This document shows, one piece after another, positions 8,016 to 12,886 of a DNA stretch of 12,886 nt; position 1 is the stretch's first letter, and each line of letters opens with the position of its first letter. Below the pieces are notes generated by a model. The model was not told where the DNA came from and did no database searches. It saw nothing but the letters and a program-made list of their open reading frames with translations. This DNA comes from an uncultured bacterium (GTDB lineage: Bacteria; Bacillota; Clostridia; Christensenellales; Pumilibacteraceae): NCBI GenBank assembly GCA_949747725.1, contig CATKFJ010000188.1, positions 1 to 12,886 on the forward strand, given 5' to 3'. The position numbers were made by a program, and so were the translations under genes.

Positions 8016-8044
8016 ATTTTACCATTACCTTTCTTTTATGTCAA
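8016..8044 (-). promoter_or_regulatory. copA promoter, predicted near-leaderless transcript
   Basis: Minus strand TTGACA (8044-8039), 17 bases, TAAAAT (8021-8016). The copA ATG begins at 8006, only 9 bases beyond the -10, so a start site 6-8 bases downstream would leave a leader of about 2-4 bases. The only purine-rich stretch (AAAGG) lies inside the promoter spacer and is too far from the ATG. Confidence 0.7.
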
Positions 8045-8120
8045 GCGTTTACGGCTAATTCCTACCAAATCAGTATGAATTAAAATACAGACTATCTCGC
8101 AATAAAAATACGCAATAACA

Positions 8121-8151
8121 TTGGCATATATGTATGCTTCGGGCATATATT
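8121..8151 (+). promoter_or_regulatory. weak candidate promoter and direct repeat upstream of the amidase-like gene
   Basis: TTGGCA (8121-8126) is followed by CATATA (8144-8149, 17-base spacing) or TATATT (8146-8151, 19-base spacing). GGCATATAT occurs twice, at 8123-8131 and 8142-8150, offset 19 bases. One copy overlaps the -35 and the other the -10, so it may be a two-site operator or coincidence. The rest of the 174-base divergent gap holds nothing else I can name. Confidence 0.3.
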
Positions 8152-8180
8152 ACTAAGTACACTATTTTAAAGAGGTAAGT

Positions 8181-9203
8181 ATGGATAACATTATGATAGC
8201 AATAGGCGGAGCGAACTGCGGAACGTCGCCCGTAATGCCGTATATAGGAGCGCGATTCGACGGCAAAGACTTTACGCGCATTGTAAAACTGTATTTGGAA
8301 ACGGCGCTGTTGCGTTGCGATTTCGATGCGCTCGATATTGCGCAGTCGGTCGACGATATAGGCGATATGGCGATGCAAGTCAACCGTCATACCGCGGACG
8401 GCGCAGTGCTTATTTCTCTCGAGGCGTTCGGCTCGCGCAAAAGCTTTAACGATTTCGGCGGCAGCGTCGTTAAATATTGCAGCCGACGCGGCGGAAGGTC
8501 TAAAATATTTTGCGAGGATATATGTTCGTTCCTGTCGCTTGCGGTAAAATCCGACACGGAAGACGGCGGCGCGGCTTGGCAAGCGGTGGGATGTCCGACG
8601 GCGACAGTAGACGTGGGATACATAACTAACTTCGACGATCTGAAGCGTGCGCTCGATCCCGACTTTCAAGTGAACGCGGCCGAACACATCGCCATGGGAA
8701 TTTGCGAACATTTCGGCATGCCGTACGTAAAACGCGACGACATACTTTCCTACCCTTTGCTTTGCTCGTCGGCTACGGGCAAGCGCGGCAAAAAGATAAA
8801 GATGCTTCAAGCGCTGCTCGGCGCTAACGGCTACATGACCGAGATAGACGGCATTTACGGCAAACATACGGACGACGCGGTAAAACAAGCCGCGATAAAT
8901 AACGGCATGTCGGAAACGGACGGCGTAAACGCCGCGCTGTGGCGCGACTTGTTGTTATTGAATAAACAACACGTCGAATTCGGTTCGAAATGCACGACCG
9001 CACTGTATATCCAACGCAAACTGTTTGCCAAACTGTACAAAACTCCCATGGACGGGTGTTTGGGCGAGCAAACGCTTTGCGCGTTAAACGAATACCTAAA
9101 AGATATCGAAAGCGGCATCACCGTATCGCGGTCATCGGGCGTTTCCTCTGACGTTATAAAACTGCTGTCGCCTGTCGGCGGCGGAAGACCGAGGCTTTTT
9201 TAA
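8181..9203 (+). CDS. amidase_3-like pseudoenzyme with two peptidoglycan-binding repeats
   Basis: 340 residues; start ATG with AGAGG (8171-8175) 5 bases upstream. Residues 4-180 follow the N-acetylmuramoyl-L-alanine amidase (Amidase_3) layout. An initial strand M-I-A-I-G-G stands where I-D-x-G-H-G-G is expected, V-L-I-S-L-E-A-F (76-83) replaces the I-S-I-H-A-N strand, and T-V-D-V-G-Y-I-T-N (142-150) replaces V-E-L-G-F-L-S-N. D-P-D-F-Q then A-A-E-H-I-A-M-G-I match the C-terminal helix. Both zinc-binding histidines are gone and the catalytic Glu is Asp144, so hydrolysis is unlikely. Residues 206-258 form a peptidoglycan-binding-1 repeat (M-L-Q-A-L-L, D-G-I-Y-G-K-H-T); residues 274-306 a second, weaker one (I-Q-R-K-L, D-G-C-L-G-E-Q-T). 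No signal peptide is visible, so how or whether it reaches the wall is unclear. Probable role: binding rather than cutting peptidoglycan, perhaps during spore or envelope assembly; inference. Confidence 0.75.
   Translation: MDNIMIAIGGANCGTSPVMPYIGARFDGKDFTRIVKLYLETALLRCDFDALDIAQSVDDIGDMAMQVNRHTADGAVLISLEAFGSRKSFNDFGGSVVKYCSRRGGRSKIFCEDICSFLSLAVKSDTEDGGAAWQAVGCPTATVDVGYITNFDDLKRALDPDFQVNAAEHIAMGICEHFGMPYVKRDDILSYPLLCSSATGKRGKKIKMLQALLGANGYMTEIDGIYGKHTDDAVKQAAINNGMSETDGVNAALWRDLLLLNKQHVEFGSKCTTALYIQRKLFAKLYKTPMDGCLGEQTLCALNEYLKDIESGITVSRSSGVSSDVIKLLSPVGGGRPRLF
9170..9201 (+). terminator. intrinsic terminator embedded in the 3' end of the amidase-like gene
   Basis: GCCT-gt-CGG (9170-9178) pairs with CCGAGGC (9189-9195) across a 10-base loop with a 2-base bulge, followed directly by six T (9196-9201). 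The last T is the first base of the TAA stop, so hairpin and T-run are coding for the final residues (G-G-G-R-P-R-L-F). It would separate this gene from tetR, which has its own promoter 38 bases on. Confidence 0.55.
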
Positions 9204-9238
9204 CGATAAATTACGCTGTTTTTATATAACTCAAAAAA

Positions 9239-9267
9239 TTGACATTGGGTCCGAAAAAGAGTATAAT
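9239..9267 (+). promoter_or_regulatory. consensus sigma-A promoter of tetR-family gene
   Basis: TTGACA (9239-9244), 17 bases, TATAAT (9262-9267), no mismatch. Start site near 9274; leader about 29 bases with only a weak ribosome site (AAAGAG, 9288-9293, about 9 bases before the ATG). Confidence 0.85.
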
Positions 9268-9278
9268 ATATTTTCGGA
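9250..9278. promoter_or_regulatory. 8-base inverted repeat over the -10: probable TetR autoregulatory operator
   Basis: TCCGAAAA (9250-9257) and TTTTCGGA (9271-9278) are perfect inverted copies with a 13-base spacer, centred on the TATAAT of the promoter. Size and position suit a dimeric TetR-family repressor that would block RNA polymerase at its own gene. No second copy of the whole dyad was found in the window. Confidence 0.6.
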
Positions 9279-9302
9279 ATAAAAAATAAAGAGTAACGCG
9301 TT

Positions 9303-9872
9303 ATGACAGCCTCAAGGAAGAAGACAACAACGGATAAAATAAAGAAAGCGCTGACCGAAATGCTCGAGAATTCGGCGTTGGACGACATCTCGGCAACGGC
9401 GTTGTGCGCGCGTGCCGGGATCAACCGCGCAACGTTTTACTACCACTACGATTCCGTTCAAGACGTTCTTGAGGAAATAGAAAAACAAATTGAACGCGAG
9501 TTCGTGCAATGGCTGTCGCAAGCTACCGTCACAGACGACGACGTACCCGAAAAAAGTTTTTACGTTACGTTTTTCGATTTCGTGGCGCGCAATGTAAGCG
9601 TATGCCGATTATTGCTCGGCAATCGTCATCATCAATCGGAATTTCTGTCGCGCGCGCTCGAAGCCGGGCGCACAAAGGTCGTTTCGGTAATGAGCAAGCT
9701 CTACCCCAACTGTTCGGCGTCTAAAATAAATTTTTATTATATTTTCGTTTCCAACGGTTTTCTCGGATTGCTCGATTATTGGCTCAACAGCGGCATGCGA
9801 GAAAGCATAGCCGAAATTGCCGAGATAGGCGAAGAAGTATCGTATAAGGGAATCGAGTTTCTTAAAGGATAA
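9303..9872 (+). CDS. TetR/AcrR family transcriptional regulator
   Basis: 189 residues. The N-terminal DNA-binding domain (about 10-57) contains a helix-turn-helix at about 28-47 with the typical A-G-I-N-R-A-T-F-Y-Y-H-Y-D-S recognition helix. The C-terminal part is all helical and ends in the pattern F-V-S-N-G-F-L-G-L-L-D-Y-W-L-N-S-G-M (148-165), as in the clostridial/bacillar TetR subgroup with a TetR_C-type ligand domain. Likely a repressor acting as a dimer; the ligand is unknown. The dyad over its own -10 suggests autoregulation. It converges on yetF with only 5 bases between stop codons and no convincing terminator between them. Confidence 0.93.
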   Translation: MTASRKKTTTDKIKKALTEMLENSALDDISATALCARAGINRATFYYHYDSVQDVLEEIEKQIEREFVQWLSQATVTDDDVPEKSFYVTFFDFVARNVSVCRLLLGNRHHQSEFLSRALEAGRTKVVSVMSKLYPNCSASKINFYYIFVSNGFLGLLDYWLNSGMRESIAEIAEIGEEVSYKGIEFLKG

Positions 9873-9877
9873 CCGAT

Positions 9878-10576
9878 TTAACAGTTTTTATAGTGCGTAT
9901 TAAACTCGTCGGTCTTATCGTCATAAACGGCGAGTATTATTTTATTCAAGTCTTCTTTCGTTTTTATATTCAACCGCGCGAACAGCCAATCCTCGTCCTT
10001 GTTTATTTCGCTCAAGCCCGAATACGACACCGCGCCGTCCACGATCATGACATTTGTAAGCGACGCCTTCTCTATCTTGCTCTTGTCGAGATCTTCCATT
10101 ACAAGCGGTTTCTGCGCGCCTACGGGCATTACCGACAGCTCGCCGCTCGGCTCGAACACCGCATACGCCACGTCGGATATATCGAAATAATTTTTTTCGC
10201 GCAGCATAGACAACAAGTCGTTCACATCAATCTTGTTCTTTTTAAGTTCTTTGTAATTTATCTTGCCGTCGTAAATGAGCGTAACCGGCTTGCCTTTAAG
10301 CACTCGCTTTAAAAAAGTGCATTTTCGCCCGACGATGGCAACAAGCAACGCCAACGCGAAAAATATCGTCATGGCTATAAGAAAATAATAAAACGGCGTT
10401 TCTGTATTCGTCGCCATTTCGGCAGCTATCGAACCGAGCGAGATACCTACAGTATAATCGATGAATTCAAGCTGAGCGATCTGTTTTTTACCGAGTATTT
10501 TCGATATTATAAACAGATACACAAACGCGACCGCAGTATCTATAAGCACCCATAAAACAGGCTGTATTCCGAACAT
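9878..10576 (-). CDS. YetF/DUF421 family membrane protein
   Basis: 232 residues. Start chosen at ATG 10576-10574, because GGAGG (10589-10585) lies 8 bases ahead; a longer reading from 10600 would put this ribosome site inside the gene. Three transmembrane helices (about 7-27, 40-57, 62-82) are joined by the family signature G-K-K-Q-I-A-Q-L-E-F-I-D-Y (29-41) and I-S-L-G-S-I-A-A-E (45-53). A cytoplasmic domain follows with K-P-V-T-L-I-Y-D-G-K-I (96-106), L-L-S-M-L-R-E-K (121-128) and A-V-F-E-P-S-G-E-L-S-V-M-P (139-151). Members occur widely in Bacillota; B. subtilis paralogues are linked to spore and envelope functions, but the biochemical role is not settled. Last gene of the minus-strand operon. 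Confidence 0.9.
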   Translation of the reverse strand: MFGIQPVLWVLIDTAVAFVYLFIISKILGKKQIAQLEFIDYTVGISLGSIAAEMATNTETPFYYFLIAMTIFFALALLVAIVGRKCTFLKRVLKGKPVTLIYDGKINYKELKKNKIDVNDLLSMLREKNYFDISDVAYAVFEPSGELSVMPVGAQKPLVMEDLDKSKIEKASLTNVMIVDGAVSYSGLSEINKDEDWLFARLNIKTKEDLNKIILAVYDDKTDEFNTHYKNC

Positions 10577-10580
10577 AATA

Positions 10581-10620
10581 AAATCCTCCGTAAATATCAT
10601 TTTTCATTACGAAGGAATTT
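10581..10620 (-). promoter_or_regulatory. hairpin sequestering the yetF ribosome binding site (or attenuating terminator)
   Basis: In the minus-strand transcript TCCTTCGTAA (10616-10607) pairs with TTACGGAGGA (10593-10584): ten pairs with one G-U, then a single-base bulge and three A-T pairs (10620-10618 with 10583-10581). The loop has 13 bases. The 3' arm contains the complete GGAGG of yetF, and it is followed by TTTTATT, so the same fold also resembles a weak intrinsic terminator after the MGMT-family gene. It forms only if transcription starts upstream, i.e. on read-through from the operon. Confidence 0.5.
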
Positions 10621-10626
10621 ATACGC

Positions 10627-10944
10627 TTATCCGCGCCACTGATACTTATACAGATCGACCGCGCCGTCTGCGTCGACTTGTACGCCTTCCGATTCGAGCA
10701 AACGTTTTTGCGCGTCCGCGCCGCCGAATGCGAAGTCGGGCGCAAGCCGACCCGATGCGTTCACTACGCGGTGACACGGCACGATACCCTGTTCGGGGTT
10801 GACGTGCAACGCATTCCCCACTGCGCGCGCCGCGCCGCGGTGTCCGCTCATTGCCGCTATCTGCGCATATGTCGCAACATTCCCTTCGGGTATGCGTTTT
10901 ACTGCGTCGTACACACTGCGCGCGAAATCGGTCGGCTGTTTCAT
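10627..10944 (-). CDS. MGMT-family protein (6-O-methylguanine-DNA alkyltransferase-like)
   Basis: 105 residues, the short form consisting only of the DNA-binding/active-site domain. Start is ATG 10944-10942, overlapping the upstream stop as ATGA, with GGAG (10953-10950) 5 bases ahead. Signatures: T-Y-A-Q-I-A (25-30) of the helix-turn-helix, A-A-R-A-V-G-N-A (38-45) with the base-flipping arginine finger, N-P (49-50), and PCHRV (56-60) with acceptor Cys57. The C-terminal end F-A-F-G-G-A-D-A-Q-K-R-L-L-E-S-E-G then Y-Q-W matches small Cys-containing MGMT-like proteins and lacks the usual Y-S/A-G-G pocket. It should repair or recognise alkylated guanine; the retained Cys favours transfer activity over an ATL-type sensor, but activity is inferred. 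Confidence 0.9.
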   Translation of the reverse strand: MKQPTDFARSVYDAVKRIPEGNVATYAQIAAMSGHRGAARAVGNALHVNPEQGIVPCHRVVNASGRLAPDFAFGGADAQKRLLESEGVQVDADGAVDLYKYQWRG

Positions 10945-11801
10945 CGGCACTCCGCTGCGCGCTTGAGCGACCGATCGAGCAGTATTTTGCATTTGGCTTT
11001 TATATCGTCGCGAATTACCTCGCCGACGGACGGAACTCTTATAACGCCCTTGTACGGGTTTTTAATGCTGTCTATTTCCTCGCGCAGAACTGCATACACT
11101 TCCGACCGTTCGAACGACAGATCGGTTTTCTGCATGACGCAATCGATCAGTTTTAAATTCTTGCAATAGCACAACGGCTGAGTGCCGATTATCGTACAGT
11201 TTTTGAACGTAAGATTCTTACTGAACCACCCCAAATATTCGCCTATTACTATGCTGTTCTCCACAGTGACGTTTTTACTGTGCCAAAAAGCGTCTTTGGT
11301 GTCCAGCTTGCTGTCGATTATTATAGCATCCTCAACGTATTGAAACGAATACTTACCTTTCAAATCAAGACGGCGCGCAGCGATATTTTTGGCTTTCATC
11401 ATAAAATACTCGCTGACCGCAGTAGAATCGGTAATGCGTATGCCGTCGGTGAACCAACCGAATTCGGGCGATTTTATATCGCACTCCTTTATCACGGCGT
11501 TCGCACACTCTCTAAGCGCTTTTATACCGTGCATTGCGGTTCTTACTGCCGTTATATTTTCGGTATACCACAGCGCGGCACGGCAGTTTGCGGTCATCTC
11601 GCAGTCCTCGAGCGTAACCGAGCGATCGTGCCACAAAGGATAGCGCAGATCGAAAAACGTATTGCGCGCAGAAACGGCGCCGCACTCTTTAAGCGCGCTT
11701 TCTCCGTCTGCCGGACCTTCGAACCTGCAACCCACGACCTCTACGTTATCGCAGCCGTACAGCGCACGCTCTTCGTCCATAGTCTTATTTTCTATCTTCA
11801 T
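10941..11801 (-). CDS. DUF3737 family right-handed beta-helix protein
   Basis: 286 residues from ATG 11801-11799 (GGGTGA just upstream; a GTG three codons earlier is less likely). Begins M-K-I-E-N-K-T-M-D-E-E-R-A-L-Y-G, which I recognise as the DUF3737 N-terminus. The body is a run of short repeats of the form N-aliphatic-x-aliphatic-x-x-C/S, i.e. coils of a parallel beta-helix. Conserved aromatic or charged surface blocks are Y-P-L-W-H-D (54-59), A-A-L-W-Y (75-79), H-G-I-K-A-L-R-E (91-98), E-F-G-W-F (113-117), G-K-Y-S-F-Q-Y (149-155), D-A-F-W-H (170-174) and G-T-Q-P-L-C-Y-C (206-213). No signal peptide, so cytoplasmic. The family has no established function; the fold resembles pectate-lyase-like proteins. 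Overlaps the upstream gene by 17 bases and the downstream gene by 4. Confidence 0.88.
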   Translation of the reverse strand: MKIENKTMDEERALYGCDNVEVVGCRFEGPADGESALKECGAVSARNTFFDLRYPLWHDRSVTLEDCEMTANCRAALWYTENITAVRTAMHGIKALRECANAVIKECDIKSPEFGWFTDGIRITDSTAVSEYFMMKAKNIAARRLDLKGKYSFQYVEDAIIIDSKLDTKDAFWHSKNVTVENSIVIGEYLGWFSKNLTFKNCTIIGTQPLCYCKNLKLIDCVMQKTDLSFERSEVYAVLREEIDSIKNPYKGVIRVPSVGEVIRDDIKAKCKILLDRSLKRAAECR

Positions 11802-12273
11802 TTGTTTCACCCGACTTTATACGTTCGTTAAGATATTCAACGACAGGCTGCGCGTCGAATATATGTCTGAGCCTGTATTTTTTCTTTTTGCCTTTATCGT
11901 CTAACGCGATAAACGTGACGGTACCGGTGCATAATCCTTTTTCGTAAAACGCGCGTTTATACTTTACGCTTACAATACTGTCGAGCGGTACAGTAGTACG
12001 CACATCCTTGCCGCGCACCTTTAAAACGATACGCGTGTCATATACAGTATATGATCGCTCGGCGGAAAGCGCGAATAGCACCGACAATATCCCGAAGCTC
12101 AGAGCTATAGCCGCAAGCACCAGCCCGAGCGGAACGGAAATCGCGCACAAGCCGCACAGACCGCCCGCAACAACAACGGTTGCGGTAAGGCGCGTCAAGA
12201 TCATACGACGCCGATAGGCTTTATAGTTCATAATGTACTGAAACATTATTTTTTCCGTGGGCGCATCAGACAT
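11785..12273 (-). CDS. two-helix membrane protein with bacterial PH-like domain
   Basis: 162 residues from ATG 12273-12271, with GGAGG (12283-12279) 5 bases ahead; an upstream TTG at 12288 is rejected for that reason. A short basic N-terminus precedes two adjacent transmembrane helices (about 26-46 and 48-70). A cytoplasmic beta-rich domain (about 74-153) follows with the pattern Y-T-V-Y-D-T-R-I-V-L-K, V-P-L-D-S-I-V-S-V-K and a terminal helix V-V-E-Y-L-N-E-R-I, as in the bPH_2/DUF304 group. Such proteins are poorly characterised; a membrane-associated scaffold or stress role is only inference. Starts 11 bases after the exchanger gene. Confidence 0.75.
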   Translation of the reverse strand: MSDAPTEKIMFQYIMNYKAYRRRMILTRLTATVVVAGGLCGLCAISVPLGLVLAAIALSFGILSVLFALSAERSYTVYDTRIVLKVRGKDVRTTVPLDSIVSVKYKRAFYEKGLCTGTVTFIALDDKGKKKKYRLRHIFDAQPVVEYLNERIKSGETNEDRK

Positions 12274-12284
12274 TTTTACCTCCG

Positions 12285-12886
12285 TCAAACAACTATCACA
12301 GCGGTTGTTATCAGCAAATACAAAATATACAGTATCGGCGGAATCGCATTCGCCGTTTCTACGCAGATAAGTCCGCCGCGCACGTTCTTCATTTTATTTT
12401 TCATGAACATCATGGCAAGCGTGGTGCATGTTGCGATCACGCCGAATATAAGCAACCACTTGGAATCGGCGTTTAAAATATACACGCCCGACCCGTTCGG
12501 CATAAACGACAAGATATCCGCAACGAACAGTATAGTAAAATTGAATACGTTAGACCCTATGATATTTCCTGCGGCGGCGTTGTAATTGCCTCGGTGACAG
12601 AGCGTTATCGACGACATGAGTTCGGGCAAGCTCGTAGCTACGCCGAGAAACAGCGCGCCGGCGAACGTCTTGCCTAGCCCGAGATTGTCCGCAACGATAT
12701 CCGACAAATACGTCATCGCGATAGAAGACCCTATAAGCACGACCGCACAGATCCCGAACCTTACAAGCGCTTGTTTGAGCGTTATTCCCTCGTCTTTGTT
12801 GCCGCTTTCGGGCTCGGACGTTTTAGGCATTTTATTGACGAACAGCACATACAAAACCAATATTATCGGCGATACCGCCGAAAACC
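12285..12886 (-). CDS. Na+/Ca2+ exchanger (CaCA) family membrane protein, C-terminal half, 5' end off window
   Basis: The reading frame is open to the right edge, giving 199 residues; the N-terminus is missing. Residues seen start in a transmembrane helix (I-I-L-V-L-Y-V-L-F-V), then a charged cytoplasmic loop (K-M-P-K-T-S-E-P-E-S), then five hydrophobic segments. The second alpha-repeat is present: A-T-S-L-P-E-L-M-S-S (83-92) with the ion-coordinating Glu88, and G-N-I-I-G-S-N-V-F-N (106-115). The family exchanges Ca2+ for Na+ (or K+/H+) across the membrane. The equivalent first repeat must lie beyond the window. Probably the first visible gene of a five-gene operon. Confidence 0.92.
   Translation of the reverse strand, partial: FSAVSPIILVLYVLFVNKMPKTSEPESGNKDEGITLKQALVRFGICAVVLIGSSIAMTYLSDIVADNLGLGKTFAGALFLGVATSLPELMSSITLCHRGNYNAAAGNIIGSNVFNFTILFVADILSFMPNGSGVYILNADSKWLLIFGVIATCTTLAMMFMKNKMKNVRGGLICVETANAIPPILYILYLLITTAVIVV

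Noticed and set aside
8007..8180. Copper-responsive operator (CopY TACAnnTGTA or CsoR-type GC-rich dyad)
   Set aside because: Searched both strands by eye; only isolated TACA-like fragments, no complete box.
8070..8888. 272-codon minus-strand frame opposite the amidase-like gene
   Set aside because: Translation is Arg/Tyr/His-rich with no domain, and the plus-strand frame has a proper AGAGG start and family similarity.
9873..9900. Bidirectional terminator between tetR and yetF
   Set aside because: Only a five-base TTAAA/TTTAA pairing with T's after it; too weak to annotate.
10577..10600. Longer yetF start at 10600
   Set aside because: The ribosome site GGAGG at 10589-10585 would be inside the gene; the ATG at 10576 is correctly spaced and fits the family's N-terminus.
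10945..10992. Longer MGMT-family start at 10992 adding 16 residues
   Set aside because: The ATG at 10944 forms an ATGA overlap with GGAG 5 bases ahead, and the extra residues do not resemble the family.
12274..12288. TTG start at 12288 for the PH-like protein
   Set aside because: GGAGG at 12283-12279 would be downstream of it; the ATG at 12273 is the well-spaced start.

Overview
The window is a chromosomal stretch from a bacterium that looks like an uncultured member of the Bacillota, most likely a gut-type clostridial lineage. The grounds are strong AGGAGG-type ribosome binding sites, textbook sigma-A promoters (TTGACA-17-TATAAT occurs twice without a mismatch), a short-linker lipoprotein signal, and the families present (YetF/DUF421, DUF3737, a clostridial-style TetR, a CopZ-like metal-binding domain). 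Codon choice is rich in CG-containing codons (GCG, TCG, GAC) throughout, so nothing stands out by composition as recently acquired. The taxonomic placement is inference; no rRNA or ribosomal protein gene is present. No tRNA, CRISPR array, transposase, prophage gene or attachment site was seen. No stretch over 300 bases lacks a gene.

Left part, all on the minus strand: a secreted lipoprotein cut by the left edge (1-731) with its own extended -10 promoter. Next is a two-gene unit transcribed from a perfect-consensus promoter at 5386-5414. Its first gene encodes a 1229-residue membrane-anchored extracytoplasmic protein of unknown function, which I read as about four degenerate copies of one module. 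The second, starting in a 4-base ATGA overlap, encodes a short nucleoside hydrolase of the inosine-uridine family. Upstream lies a Cu+-type P1B ATPase (5469-8006) with an N-terminal metal-binding domain and a fused C-terminal CopZ-like domain. A strong internal ribosome binding site and ATG precede that last domain, so free CopZ could be made from the same message.

Middle part, plus strand: divergent from copA is a protein with the fold pattern of an N-acetylmuramoyl-L-alanine amidase that has lost the zinc-binding residues and carries two peptidoglycan-binding repeats. It is followed by a TetR-family regulator whose -10 element sits inside an 8-base inverted repeat, a likely autoregulatory operator.

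Right part, minus strand, converging on tetR with a 5-base gap: a compact probable operon reading from the right edge: Na+/Ca2+ exchanger-family protein (C-terminal half), small two-helix membrane protein with a bacterial PH-like domain, DUF3737 beta-helix protein, alkyltransferase-like MGMT-family protein, and YetF/DUF421 membrane protein. Genes overlap by 17 and 4 bases or lie 11 and 50 bases apart. The 50-base gap before yetF can fold into a hairpin that pairs its whole Shine-Dalgarno sequence. 

The points most worth following up are the repeated architecture of the large surface protein, the CopA-CopZ fusion with an internal start and an altered phosphorylation motif (DKTAT instead of DKTGT), the near-leaderless copA promoter, and the catalytically dead amidase homologue.
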